Assembly: GCA_900471485.1 (NCBI GenBank)
Contig: UCEU01000040.1
Location: 62,001 to 126,000, forward strand
From: Hyphomicrobiales bacterium
Lineage (GTDB): Bacteria > Pseudomonadota > Alphaproteobacteria > Rhizobiales > Rhizobiaceae
DNA: 64,000 nucleotides
Direction: 5' to 3'
The notes under the pieces were generated by a model that searched no databases, was not told where the DNA came from, and saw nothing but the letters and a program-made list of their open reading frames with translations. Positions 17,729 to 25,587 of this stretch are shown piece by piece. Made by a program: the position numbers and the translations under genes. Numbering within the stretch: position 1 is the first letter of the stretch; every line of letters starts with the position of its first letter.

Positions 17729-17753
17729 AAGCCGGGCACTGGCCCGGCTTCTT
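17729..17753. terminator. bidirectional intrinsic terminator between SDR and ropB
   Basis: GCCGGGC-actg-GCCCGGC (17731-17748) flanked by AAAAAA on the left and TTCTTC on the right. Minus-strand transcripts from ropB end in a run of U, and plus-strand transcripts from the SDR gene in UUCUUC. The two genes converge here. Confidence 0.85.
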
Positions 17754-17770
17754 CATGCGATTTGTTCGGC

Positions 17771-18403
17771 TTAGAACTTCATGCCGATACCGACCTTGAC
17801 GCTGTGCTCATCGTAGCCGCGCGAAACAGTCGAGCCGCCGATATTGAAGTCGCTGGTCTGGTAGTCGGTGTAGCGATATTCGACGCGAGCCGTGATGTTG
17901 TTGGTGATGAAGGTTTCAGCACCTGCACCAACGGTGTAGCCGGCGGCGACGTCGGTGTCAGAGCCAGCGCTGTTGCTGAACTTGTTCTTGCCGACAGCCA
18001 GACCAGCCGTGCCATATAGCAGGAAGGGGTTCAGGTCGTAACCGATACGGCCACGGATAGAGCCGTTGGCTTCGTTCTTGCCGGTGCCGTCGCGAGCAGC
18101 GCCGTCAGCGCCCGAGTAGCCGAGGTCAGCTTCAACGCCGTATACGATCTGGCCCTGCTGCCAGTTGTAACCGGTGTAAATCTGGCCGCCGAGAGCGCGA
18201 GCGTTGTACTTGTCGCCAAAGCCGCCCATGTTGTAGGTGCCGGCGCCGCCGAGGTAGAAGCCCTGCCAGTTGCCAGCCGGGGCAACGTCGTTCTGAGCAA
18301 TCGGGGCTTCCGGGATCTGGTCAACGGCGTCTGCTGCGTAAGCTGCAGAGAAGCCACCCAGGGCAACGGTCGAAACCATCAGGCTAGCAATAAAAGTACG
18401 CAT
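17771..18403 (-). CDS. ropB: outer membrane beta-barrel protein, RopB/Omp25-31 family
   Basis: 210 residues. Residues 1-23 are a signal peptide ending in SAAYAA. The mature protein has the eight-strand barrel layout, with GFYLGGAGTYNMGGFGD, RIGYDLNPFLLYGTAGLAVG and the terminal aromatic signature VGIGMKF. It resembles Rhizobium RopB as remembered. Function: a major surface protein of rhizobial outer membranes whose loss affects envelope stability and stress resistance (family knowledge). AAGGAG lies 7 nt before the ATG, and a long AT-rich upstream region suggests a strong, regulated promoter. Confidence 0.85.
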   Translation of the reverse strand: MRTFIASLMVSTVALGGFSAAYAADAVDQIPEAPIAQNDVAPAGNWQGFYLGGAGTYNMGGFGDKYNARALGGQIYTGYNWQQGQIVYGVEADLGYSGADGAARDGTGKNEANGSIRGRIGYDLNPFLLYGTAGLAVGKNKFSNSAGSDTDVAAGYTVGAGAETFITNNITARVEYRYTDYQTSDFNIGGSTVSRGYDEHSVKVGIGMKF

Positions 18404-18759
18404 ACTCGTCTCCTTTCAAACCCGCGCCCTTCGTCAACTGTTTCACAGCGAAGCATTCGCGAGCAATTACACATGTCCCTTGCGGTTCGGGAGGGAAATT
18501 GATGTCCAATTGCGGATTTGGAAGAGCCAAATTGTGATTTGATTGTGGCTGACGGGTGACGAGAATTGGATGTTGCTTTGCCGCAACAGGATATTCATTA
18601 ACCATAACGAATGATTAAAACAACAATACTTATTTTATGAAAATATACTTGCAAATAATACATACAGAATTTCGCGCTTTGGATCAATGAAAACGCCTAT
18701 TTATCTGGTCTTGCCCCGCCCCTATATAGTCTGAGAGCAGAGTTGAGCGATGAAAAGGC
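18404..18759. other. ropB/folM-like intergenic region, AT-rich, with a CtrA-like half-site
   Basis: 356 nt without a gene between divergent starts. The part nearest ropB repeats AATTG several times (18499-18565). 18598-18605 is TTAACCAT, the CtrA half-site of alphaproteobacteria, with another TTAA at 18615. 18610-18665 is far richer in A and T than its surroundings. CTATATAG at 18722-18729 could be the -10 region of the gene on the right. I see no open frame or RNA gene worth calling. Confidence 0.45.
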
Positions 18760-19533
18760 ATGATCTTGAGCGGTGGAAGACTTCGAACAGCTATCGTCAC
18801 GGGCGCGGCAAAAAGAATAGGCCGTGCCATTGCTGAGGATCTCGCCGAGAACGGCTTTTGCGTCGCGATCCACGCCAATGGTTCCATCGCCGAGGCCGAA
18901 AATTTTGCGGCAGAATTGCGGCAAGAGGGAAAAAACGCGATTGCGCTTCACGCCGATTTGAAGAACTTCGAGGCCACTAACGGGCTGATAAAAAAGGCTT
19001 TCGATGCGCTTGGGCCTATCGATCTGCTCGTCAACAACGCCTCGGCCTTCCACAATGATTCGGCGCACCACTTTGACGCGGCAGCGTGGGACGAGCATTT
19101 CGCGCTACACGTGCGCGCGCCCTCAATTTTGTCCGCAGCCTTCGTGGAGCAGCTGCCTGAAGACCGTGCGGGGCTCATTGTTAATGTGATCGACCAGCGG
19201 GTCTGGGCGCTCAATCCGGGTTTCTATTCCTACACGCTCTCAAAGGCAGCGCTCTGGACGGCGACGCAGACGATGGCGCAGAGCTTCGCGCCGCGCGTTC
19301 GTGTCAATGCGATCGGCCCAGGCCCCACGGTCCGTAGCGCTCGACAGAGCGAAGAGGACTTCCAGCAGCAGGTGGACGGCCTTATCATGAAGGCGGGGCC
19401 GGGATTCGGCGAGTTCGGACGGACGATCCGCTTCCTCTATGATACGCCCTCCATCACCGGCCAAATGATTGCCCTCGACGGCGGCCAGCATCTTGCCTGG
19501 CAGACGCCCGATGTGGCGGAGATTACGGAATGA
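18760..19533 (+). CDS. SDR-family pteridine reductase (FolM/PTR1-like)
   Basis: 257 residues. TGAAKRIG is the nucleotide loop, NNASAF replaces NNAG, and YSYTLSKAAL gives the catalytic Tyr and Lys. The usual catalytic Ser is replaced by Asp in NVIDQRVW, as in PTR1 and FolM, which reduce dihydropteridines; dihydromonapterin or dihydrofolate reduction is therefore the best guess. The Rossmann motif and IGPGPT are otherwise standard. The start is uncertain: AAAAGG is only one base from ATG 18760 but ideally placed for TTG 18766. It overlaps uvrC by ATGA. Confidence 0.78.
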   Translation: MILSGGRLRTAIVTGAAKRIGRAIAEDLAENGFCVAIHANGSIAEAENFAAELRQEGKNAIALHADLKNFEATNGLIKKAFDALGPIDLLVNNASAFHNDSAHHFDAAAWDEHFALHVRAPSILSAAFVEQLPEDRAGLIVNVIDQRVWALNPGFYSYTLSKAALWTATQTMAQSFAPRVRVNAIGPGPTVRSARQSEEDFQQQVDGLIMKAGPGFGEFGRTIRFLYDTPSITGQMIALDGGQHLAWQTPDVAEITE

Positions 19534-21569
19534 ATTCAAGGAAGCTGCCGGATGGCGGCGTTCTTTACGACGAAAATGACGAGACCGACGACGATATCGA
19601 GGTGGAAAGCGAAAGCTCCGCCTCGCCGGTTGCCTCTGCCATCGACTGGAACGAAGGCGGCAGCAACGAGACCGGGCTTGTCGGCGCCGACCTGATTGCG
19701 GAATTCGTCAAGCGGCTGCCAAACAGCCCCGGCGTTTATCGCATGTTCAACGAGGCCGGCGACGTCCTTTATGTGGGCAAGGCGCGCAGTCTGAAAAAGC
19801 GCGTGAGCAATTACGCGCTCGGCCGGGTGCACTCCAACCGCATCGCCCAGATGGTGCGGCAGACCGCGCATATGGAGTTCGTGACGACTAGGACCGAGAT
19901 CGAGGCGCTGCTGCTCGAAGCGAATCTGATCAAGCGGTTGCGGCCGCGCTTTAACGTGCTTCTGCGCGACGACAAGTCGTTTCCCTATATCCTGATATCG
20001 GGCGACCACCGCGCTCCCGCCATCCTGAAGCATCGCGGCGCGCGCGCGCGCAAGGGTGATTATTTCGGCCCCTTCGCGTCGGCAGGCGCCGTCGGCCGCA
20101 CGATCAACTCGCTGCAGCGCGCCTTCCTGATCCGCACCTGTACGGACAGCGTGTTCGAGACGCGCACCCGCCCCTGTCTGCTCTACCAGATCAAGCGCTG
20201 TTCGGCGCCCTGCACGCATGAGATCAGCGATGCGGGGTATGGCGAACTGGTGCAGGAGGCGAAGGACTTTCTTTCCGGCAAGAGCCAGAAGGTGAAGGCG
20301 CATATGGCGGACGCGATGAACCAGGCGGCCGAGGATCTCGATTTCGAGCAGGCCGCCGTCTATCGCGATCGCCTCGCCTCACTGTCGCATGTGTCCAGCC
20401 ACCAGGGGATCAACCCCGCCGGCGTCGAGGAAGCCGATGTCTTCGCGATCTATCACGAAGGCGGGATTTCCTGCATCCAGGTGTTCTTCTTCCGCACCGG
20501 GCAGAACTGGGGCAACCGCGCCTACTTCCCGAAGGCCGATCCGCAGCTGACCGGCGCCGAAGTGCTGAGCGCCTTCCTGGCGCAGTTCTACGACGACAAG
20601 CCGGTGCCGAAGCAGATCCTGCTTTCGGAAACGGTGGACGAGATGGAGCTGCTCGCCGCCGCCTTCGCCGAAAAGGCAGGACACAAGATTTCCGTGCTGG
20701 TGCCGCAGCGCGGCGAGAAGCGCGATCTGGTCGATCACGTCATGGGCAATGCGCGCGAGGCACATGGGCGCAAGCTCGCGGAGACCGCTTCGCAATCGCG
20801 GCTGCTCGAAGGTTTCAAGGATACGTTCAAGCTTTCCTACGTGCCGCAGCGCGTCGAGATTTACGACAACTCGCATATCATGGGCACGAATGCCGTCGGC
20901 GGCATGGTGGTCGCGGGACCTGAGGGTTTCGTGAAGGGCCAGTACCGCAAGTTCAATATCAAATCGACCGACATCACGCCCGGTGACGACTTCGGCATGA
21001 TGCGGGAAGTGATGACACGGCGCTTCACGCGACTGATTAAGGAAGAGGGCATTCCCGACAGGAGCCAACCGGTTGAGGCGGCGGATGCGGCGGACATGCC
21101 CTTCCCCGCATGGCCGGACGTGATCCTGATCGACGGCGGCCAGGGACAGATGACGGCGGTGCGGGCGATCCTCGATGAACTCGGGATCACCGACAGCGTC
21201 ACCGCCATCGGCGTCGCCAAGGGCGCCGACCGCGAGGCGGGGCGCGAGCGCTTCTTCCTGCCCGGCGGCGAAAACTTCACGCTGCCGCCGCGCGACCCGG
21301 TACTCTACTTCACCCAGCGCATGCGCGACGAGGCGCATCGGTTCGCGATCGGTTCGCATCGGGCGCGACGCAAGAAGGAGATGGTCAAGAACCCGCTCGA
21401 CGAGATTGGCGGCATCGGCCCTTCACGCAAACGTGCGCTGCTTCAGCATTTTGGAACAGCCAAGGCGGTTTCGCGGGCTGCATTGTCGGATCTGATGGCG
21501 GTCGAAGGCATTTCGGAGACGGTCGCAAAGCAGGTTTACAATCATTTTCACGACGACGCCGCGAAATAG
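19530..21569 (+). CDS. uvrC: excinuclease ABC subunit C
   Basis: 679 residues. The GIY-YIG domain (SPGVYRMFNEAGDVLYVGKA) makes the 3' incision. The UVR motif (DLDFEQAAVYRDRL) contacts UvrB, the RNase H-like domain (EIYDNSHIMGTNAVGGMVV) makes the 5' incision, and the tail has two helix-hairpin-helix motifs (IGGIGPSRKRALLQHFG and VEGISETVAKQVY). It works in nucleotide excision repair. About 50 acidic residues precede the GIY-YIG domain (DENDETDDDIEVESE), an extension often seen in rhizobia. It is translationally coupled to the upstream SDR gene. Confidence 0.97.
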   Translation: MNSRKLPDGGVLYDENDETDDDIEVESESSASPVASAIDWNEGGSNETGLVGADLIAEFVKRLPNSPGVYRMFNEAGDVLYVGKARSLKKRVSNYALGRVHSNRIAQMVRQTAHMEFVTTRTEIEALLLEANLIKRLRPRFNVLLRDDKSFPYILISGDHRAPAILKHRGARARKGDYFGPFASAGAVGRTINSLQRAFLIRTCTDSVFETRTRPCLLYQIKRCSAPCTHEISDAGYGELVQEAKDFLSGKSQKVKAHMADAMNQAAEDLDFEQAAVYRDRLASLSHVSSHQGINPAGVEEADVFAIYHEGGISCIQVFFFRTGQNWGNRAYFPKADPQLTGAEVLSAFLAQFYDDKPVPKQILLSETVDEMELLAAAFAEKAGHKISVLVPQRGEKRDLVDHVMGNAREAHGRKLAETASQSRLLEGFKDTFKLSYVPQRVEIYDNSHIMGTNAVGGMVVAGPEGFVKGQYRKFNIKSTDITPGDDFGMMREVMTRRFTRLIKEEGIPDRSQPVEAADAADMPFPAWPDVILIDGGQGQMTAVRAILDELGITDSVTAIGVAKGADREAGRERFFLPGGENFTLPPRDPVLYFTQRMRDEAHRFAIGSHRARRKKEMVKNPLDEIGGIGPSRKRALLQHFGTAKAVSRAALSDLMAVEGISETVAKQVYNHFHDDAAK

Positions 21570-21621
21570 GTGGCGTCGGTCGCAAATTCCACGCAAAGGC
21601 AGTGAAAAAACAGAAAGAATG

Positions 21622-21651
21622 TTGACGCCTTGCGATCAAGTCCGTCATCTA
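21622..21651 (+). promoter_or_regulatory. candidate pgsA promoter
   Basis: TTGACG (21622-21627), an 18-nt spacer and CATCTA (21646-21651), about 30 nt before the pgsA ATG at 21681. The match to the rhizobial CTTGAC-N17-CTATAT consensus is moderate. It lies in the only sizeable gap between uvrC and pgsA. Confidence 0.4.
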
Positions 21652-21680
21652 CGGACGCATCAATTCAGAGAAATCAATTC

Positions 21681-22268
21681 ATGGCTTCGCGCGCTTACAA
21701 TATCCCCAACCTGTTGACCTATGGCCGCATTCTGGCCGTTCCGCTCATCGTCCTGTGCTTCTTCCTCGAAGGGAAACTGGCGATCAGCAACACGGCGCGA
21801 TGGGTTGCGCTGTGGATCTTCGTCATCGCGTCCATCACCGATTTTCTCGACGGCTATCTCGCGCGCATCTGGAACCAGACGTCGAACATCGGCCGCATGC
21901 TGGATCCGATCGCCGACAAGCTGCTGGTAGCCTCCATCCTGCTGCTCGTCGCGGCCGATCAGACCATTGCCGGCTGGTCGATCTGGGCGGCGATCACCAT
22001 CCTCTGCCGCGAAATTCTCGTGTCGGGTCTGCGCGAATATCTGGCCGCGCTGAAGGTCAGCGTTCCTGTCACGCGTATCGCCAAGTGGAAGACAACCGTG
22101 CAGTTGGTCGCCATCGCCTTCCTGCTCGCCGGCCCCGCTGGTGACGAGATCTTCCCCTACACGACGATGACCGGCATCGGCCTTCTCTGGATTGCCGCGA
22201 TCCTCACCATCTACACCGGCTACGACTATTTCCGCGCCGGCCTCAAGCACATCGTGGAAGACGAATGA
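21681..22268 (+). CDS. pgsA: CDP-diacylglycerol-glycerol-3-phosphate 3-phosphatidyltransferase
   Basis: 195 residues from the ATG at 21681 (MASRAYNIPNLLTYGR, the conserved family start). The CDP-alcohol phosphatidyltransferase motif D-G-x2-A-R-x8-G-x3-D-x3-D is complete in DGYLARIWNQTSNIGRMLDP followed by IAD. Several hydrophobic helices place it in the inner membrane. It makes phosphatidylglycerol-phosphate, the precursor of phosphatidylglycerol and cardiolipin. It overlaps moaD by ATGA. Confidence 0.95.
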   Translation: MASRAYNIPNLLTYGRILAVPLIVLCFFLEGKLAISNTARWVALWIFVIASITDFLDGYLARIWNQTSNIGRMLDPIADKLLVASILLLVAADQTIAGWSIWAAITILCREILVSGLREYLAALKVSVPVTRIAKWKTTVQLVAIAFLLAGPAGDEIFPYTTMTGIGLLWIAAILTIYTGYDYFRAGLKHIVEDE

Positions 22269-22519
22269 CAAAGCTCATCTATTTCGCCTGGGTGCGTGAA
22301 CGGATCGGCAAGAGCGAGGAGGAGATCGCCCTGCCGGCGTCCGTGGTGACGGTCGCCGATCTTCTGAATCATTTGAAGAGCCTGGGCGAGGAATATGAGA
22401 CGGCGCTTCAGTTCCCCGACGTGATCCGCGTGGCGCTCGATCAGGAGCATGTCGAACACGACGAGCCCATCGGCGACGCACGCGAGATCGGCATCTTCCC
22501 GCCGATGACGGGTGGATGA
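22265..22519 (+). CDS. moaD: molybdopterin synthase sulfur carrier subunit
   Basis: 84 residues, a ubiquitin-like protein ending in IFPPMTGG. The terminal Gly-Gly is adenylated and thiocarboxylated and delivers sulfur to precursor Z. It overlaps pgsA and moaE by four bases each, so the three are translated in concert. The molybdenum cofactor made here could serve the oxidoreductase at 12099-14237. Confidence 0.94.
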   Translation: MTKLIYFAWVRERIGKSEEEIALPASVVTVADLLNHLKSLGEEYETALQFPDVIRVALDQEHVEHDEPIGDAREIGIFPPMTGG

Positions 22520-22980
22520 TGCTGCCGGCGCCGACCATCCGCGTGCAGAGCGAGGATTTCGACCTGCAGGCCGAAGTCGATCTCCTGACGAAGGGGAAAC
22601 CGGGGATCGGGGCAATCGTGACCTTTTCCGGGCTCTGCCGCGATGAAGGTGGGACGCTCTCAGCACTCGAACTCGAACATTATCCCGGAATGGCCGAGAT
22701 GGAGATCACGCGGATCGCGGAAATGGCGATCACGCGGTTCAATCTGCGCGGACTGACCGCCATCCATCGCTACGGCAAGATCGCGGCGGGCGAGAATATC
22801 GTTCTGGTGATTGCCGCCGCACCGCACCGCCAGGCGGCATTCGACGGCGCCAGCTTCGTCATGGACTTTCTGAAGACGGCGGCACCCTTCTGGAAGAAGG
22901 AGCACGGTCGCGATGGCGCGAGCGGAGACTGGGTCGAAGCCAAGCATGCGGATGATGCCGCTCGCGACAAATGGAAGTAG
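22516..22980 (+). CDS. moaE: molybdopterin synthase catalytic subunit
   Basis: 154 residues. GIGAIVTFSGLCRD and LELEHYPGMAEMEI are conserved MoaE strands. HRYGKIAAGENIVLV, HRQAAFDGASFVMDF and PFWKKEH near the C-terminus form the active site, with the lysines of WKKE and VEAK. With MoaD it converts precursor Z to molybdopterin. Its stop codon is directly next to the stop of the convergent permease gene, with no gap. Confidence 0.95.
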   Translation: MMLPAPTIRVQSEDFDLQAEVDLLTKGKPGIGAIVTFSGLCRDEGGTLSALELEHYPGMAEMEITRIAEMAITRFNLRGLTAIHRYGKIAAGENIVLVIAAAPHRQAAFDGASFVMDFLKTAAPFWKKEHGRDGASGDWVEAKHADDAARDKWK

Positions 22981-23877
22981 CTACGGCGCCGCGCGCTCGC
23001 GCCGGCTGAGCACCAGAACAAGCACGAGCAGCGAGAACACCACCGGGTCGCGCCATAGCACCGAGCCGTAGGCGCTCCATAGCGTCTCCACCAATCCGAG
23101 AATGGCTGCGCCCGCCGCCGATTTCAGCGGATCGGAATAGCCGCCGGCGGCCGCCACCATCAGCACCTTCAGCCCGAACATCAGCCCGGCACCGAAATCC
23201 ATCGTGCCGTAGTAGAAGGTGGCGAGGATGCCGCAGAGCGTCGCCACGATGCCGGCAGCCGCATAGGCAAACAGAAACACCCTGCCCGCGCTGACGCCGC
23301 AAAGCTCCGACGCCAGCGGATCGTCGGTCACGGCGCGCCAGGTGCGCCCCCATGCCGATCGCTTGAGGATGATCGCTCCGATCACCGTGATGGCGCACAT
23401 GAGCGCCGTGTTGATCAACTGGATCTGCGTCAGCCGGACCTCAAAGTTGCCATCGCTCCAGAAGGTGATGCTGCCGTTCAGGAAGGGAGAGAGCCAGAGA
23501 CTTCTCGTGTCCGAAGCCAGCCTTGCCGTTTCCATAAGGACGATCGAGACGCCGAGGGCAGCGACGATCACGGCGTTGGAGGACTGGCGGACCAATGGCC
23601 GCATGACCGACCGCCCGATCCAGACACTTGCCGCCATCGAATAGAGCAACGACGCCAATGCCCCGAGCGTCAGCGCCGCCGGTAGGATAAGCCACAGCTT
23701 ATTATAGGCGATGTCGGTGAACAGCAGCAGGATCTGGCCGGAGAAGGCGAAGATGGCGCCGTAGGTGATATCGGCCCGGCGCGTGACGCCAAATGCCAAT
23801 GAATAGCCGAAGGCGAGCGTCGCATAGAGCGCCGCCAACGGTATCGCATTCGCCAGTTGCTGCAGCAGGTAGGCCAT
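22981..23877 (-). CDS. orphan LivH-type branched-chain amino acid ABC transporter permease
   Basis: 298 residues from the ATG at 23877 (GGGAG directly before it). About eight membrane segments; the N-terminus LANAIPLAALYATLAFGYSLAFGV resembles LivH, and WRAVTDDPLASELCGVSAGR is the cytoplasmic coupling loop that contacts the ATPase. ABC importers of this type need LivM, LivF, LivG and a binding protein, and none is encoded nearby. Either it works with distant partners or it has a different role. It is divergent from a CGNR zinc-finger gene over a shared palindrome, which suggests control by that protein (inference). Confidence 0.85.
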   Translation of the reverse strand: MAYLLQQLANAIPLAALYATLAFGYSLAFGVTRRADITYGAIFAFSGQILLLFTDIAYNKLWLILPAALTLGALASLLYSMAASVWIGRSVMRPLVRQSSNAVIVAALGVSIVLMETARLASDTRSLWLSPFLNGSITFWSDGNFEVRLTQIQLINTALMCAITVIGAIILKRSAWGRTWRAVTDDPLASELCGVSAGRVFLFAYAAAGIVATLCGILATFYYGTMDFGAGLMFGLKVLMVAAAGGYSDPLKSAAGAAILGLVETLWSAYGSVLWRDPVVFSLLVLVLVLSRRERAAP

Positions 23878-23899
23878 GGAGACTCCCAACGGGAAAATC

Positions 23900-23929
23900 A
23901 TAACTGGCAAAATGCTTTTTACCAGTTAT
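23900..23929. promoter_or_regulatory. palindromic operator between permease and CGNR gene
   Basis: ATAACTGG (23900-23907) and CCAGTTAT (23922-23929) form a perfect 8-bp inverted repeat with a 14-bp spacer, a 22-bp centre-to-centre spacing of two helical turns. It sits between the divergent start codons at 23877 and 23938, where a dimeric repressor could close both promoters. Confidence 0.55.
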
Positions 23930-23937
23930 ATTTATGC

Positions 23938-24489
23938 ATGACCTTTTCCTGGACCGCCCATCGCTTCTCCGGCGGCGCGCTGGCGCTCGATGTCGCCAAC
24001 AGCGTCATTCTCAGGCACGACGATGCGCTTCGTGTCGATCGGTTCGCCGTGCGCGAGAACTGGGAAGCGTTTCCCGCTGCCGCCGCGAAATTCTGCGCCG
24101 AGCGCGCCCTCTTCGGGGACATGATTACGCCGACCGGGAGCAACAAGGACGGCTTGATCACGCTCAGGGAAGCGACGGATCGCTATTTTCGAGAACGCGT
24201 GCTTGGTGGCAGCGACGAGCTGCTGCTCGTCGACCTGTTGCAGGCAGTGGCGGAGACGTTAAGGCAGCCGAAAGCGGTGGGGACGCTTGGGCACGCGACG
24301 GCCCACTCCGCCCTGCGTCTGATCTCGATGCCGGAACCGGAGCGGATGAAGATCTGCGGCAATTGCGGCTGGCTGTTTCTCGATCGCAGCAAGAACAGAA
24401 GCCGCGCCTGGTGCGACATGGCGGTCTGCGGCAACCGGGCCAAGGCGAGCCGGCACTATCGGCGACGAAAAGAGGAGGAAGGGACATGA
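23938..24489 (+). CDS. CGNR zinc-finger protein with ABATE-like N-terminal domain
   Basis: 183 residues from the ATG at 23938. The N-terminal 130 residues (FSGGALALDVANSVILRHDD at the start) match the stress-associated ABATE domain found in this family. The C-terminus is the CGNR zinc finger: Cys140, Cys143, Cys159 and Cys164 in KICGNCGWLF and WCDMAVCGNRAKASRHYRRR, the latter a basic DNA-contact stretch. Such proteins are presumed transcription regulators, with no well-studied example known to me. It overlaps the lipoprotein gene by ATGA and lies opposite the orphan permease. Confidence 0.82.
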   Translation: MTFSWTAHRFSGGALALDVANSVILRHDDALRVDRFAVRENWEAFPAAAAKFCAERALFGDMITPTGSNKDGLITLREATDRYFRERVLGGSDELLLVDLLQAVAETLRQPKAVGTLGHATAHSALRLISMPEPERMKICGNCGWLFLDRSKNRSRAWCDMAVCGNRAKASRHYRRRKEEEGT

Positions 24490-24989
24490 AGGGAGTTTCG
24501 ATCCTGCTCATATGCGCGGCAGCGGCGCTGACCGGCTGCCAGCGGCAAAACGAGGAGGCGGTCGAGGTGAGCGGGCATGTCTTCGTGTTCAACTATCGCG
24601 TCGCGATCGCGACCTATCTGGTGACGCTCAACAAGAAGGGAACGTTGCCGGAGGGAGCAGTCGCGATCGCGGAGTTCGAGAACCCCGCGGGCGGCGATCC
24701 GCTGGTAACGAAAGAGAAGATCTTCCCCGCCTGGGACCGGATCACCCTGCAGAGCCCGGCCATTCATTGCGTCAAGAAGGATCGCCATTACGCGGTCAAT
24801 ATCCGGCTTGTGGACGCCAAGGGAAGCACGCTGCAGAGCCTGAAGACGACGGTGACGTCTGATGTCGACCAATCGATCATGCCCGGCAAGCCGCTGGTCG
24901 TGGGGCCGCTCTACACCAAGAACCCTGAGGTGTTCAAAGCTGATGGCAGCGTGGATTACCACAGCGCCGACAATTGCCCCGCGACATGA
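24486..24989 (+). CDS. small lipoprotein of unknown function
   Basis: 167 residues from the ATG at 24486, coupled to the CGNR gene by ATGA. The lipobox LTGC puts the lipidated cysteine at position 18. The mature part has an FNYRVAIATYLVTLNKKG strand, a cysteine in PAIHCVKKDRHYAVNI, and ends SADNCPAT, so one disulfide is possible. I do not recognise the family; an all-beta fold is suggested by the alternating pattern. Context suggests a role in sensing or binding for the CGNR/permease module, which is only an inference. Confidence 0.75.
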   Translation: MKGVSILLICAAAALTGCQRQNEEAVEVSGHVFVFNYRVAIATYLVTLNKKGTLPEGAVAIAEFENPAGGDPLVTKEKIFPAWDRITLQSPAIHCVKKDRHYAVNIRLVDAKGSTLQSLKTTVTSDVDQSIMPGKPLVVGPLYTKNPEVFKADGSVDYHSADNCPAT

Positions 24990-24990
24990 A

Positions 24991-25016
24991 AAAGCCCGGC
25001 GCGATGGCCGGGCTTT
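24991..25016 (+). terminator. intrinsic terminator after the lipoprotein gene
   Basis: AAAGCCCGGC (24991-25000), a 6-nt loop and GCCGGGCTTT (25007-25016), directly behind the stop at 24989. The stem includes the T run, and an AAAA tract on the left allows termination in both directions. Confidence 0.85.
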
Positions 25017-25025
25017 CGGAGTCAT

Positions 25026-25060
25026 TTCAAAAGGTTCAGCCGTTGGGCTGAGCTTTTGAA
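25026..25060 (-). terminator. hairpin directly behind ndk
   Basis: TTCAAAAG and CTTTTGAA form the outer stem (25026-25033 and 25053-25060), and CAGCC and GGCTG the inner stem around gttg. It begins at the base next to the ndk stop codon. There is no long U run after it on the minus strand, so it may protect the 3' end of the mRNA rather than terminate alone; the neighbouring terminator at 24991 can do that. Confidence 0.5.
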
Positions 25061-25483
25061 TCAGCCGACGATTTCGGTTTCTGCGAACCAGTAGGCGATT
25101 TCCTGGACAGCGGTCTCAGGAGCGTCCGAACCGTGAACCGAGTTTTCGCCGATCGACAGCGCGAACTGCTTGCGGATCGTGCCTTCGTCAGCGTTGGCAG
25201 GGTTGGTGGCGCCCATGATTTCGCGGTTCTTCAGGATCGCGTTTTCGCCTTCCAGAACCTGAACGATGGTCGGGCCGGAGGTCATGCCTTCAACCAGTTC
25301 GCCGAAGAAGGGGCGTTCCTTGTGAACGGCGTAGAAGCCTTCGGCTTCGCGCTTGGACATCCATACGCGCTTGGAGGCGATGATGCGCAGGCCGTTGTCT
25401 TCGAATACCTTGGTGATGGCACCGGTCAGGTTGCGCTTCGTTGCGTCCGGCTTGATCATCGAGAAGGTGCGTTCAATCGCCAT
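25061..25483 (-). CDS. ndk: nucleoside diphosphate kinase
   Basis: 140 residues, the usual length. ERTFSMIKPDATKRNLTG is the conserved start, and NSVHGSDAPETA contains the phosphohistidine in the N-x2-H-G-S-D signature. It transfers the gamma phosphate among NTPs and dNTPs via this histidine. AAAAGGAAC precedes the ATG. It is a single-gene unit between convergent terminators and a GST gene. Confidence 0.97.
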   Translation of the reverse strand: MAIERTFSMIKPDATKRNLTGAITKVFEDNGLRIIASKRVWMSKREAEGFYAVHKERPFFGELVEGMTSGPTIVQVLEGENAILKNREIMGATNPANADEGTIRKQFALSIGENSVHGSDAPETAVQEIAYWFAETEIVG

Positions 25484-25587
25484 ATCGTCTGTTCCTTTTA
25501 ATTCCCGTGGAAAGTGGGCGGTATCTACCCGTCCCTTTCGCCGGAAACAAGGGGGTTTAGGCTATTGCCGCCTCACCGCGCTCAATT

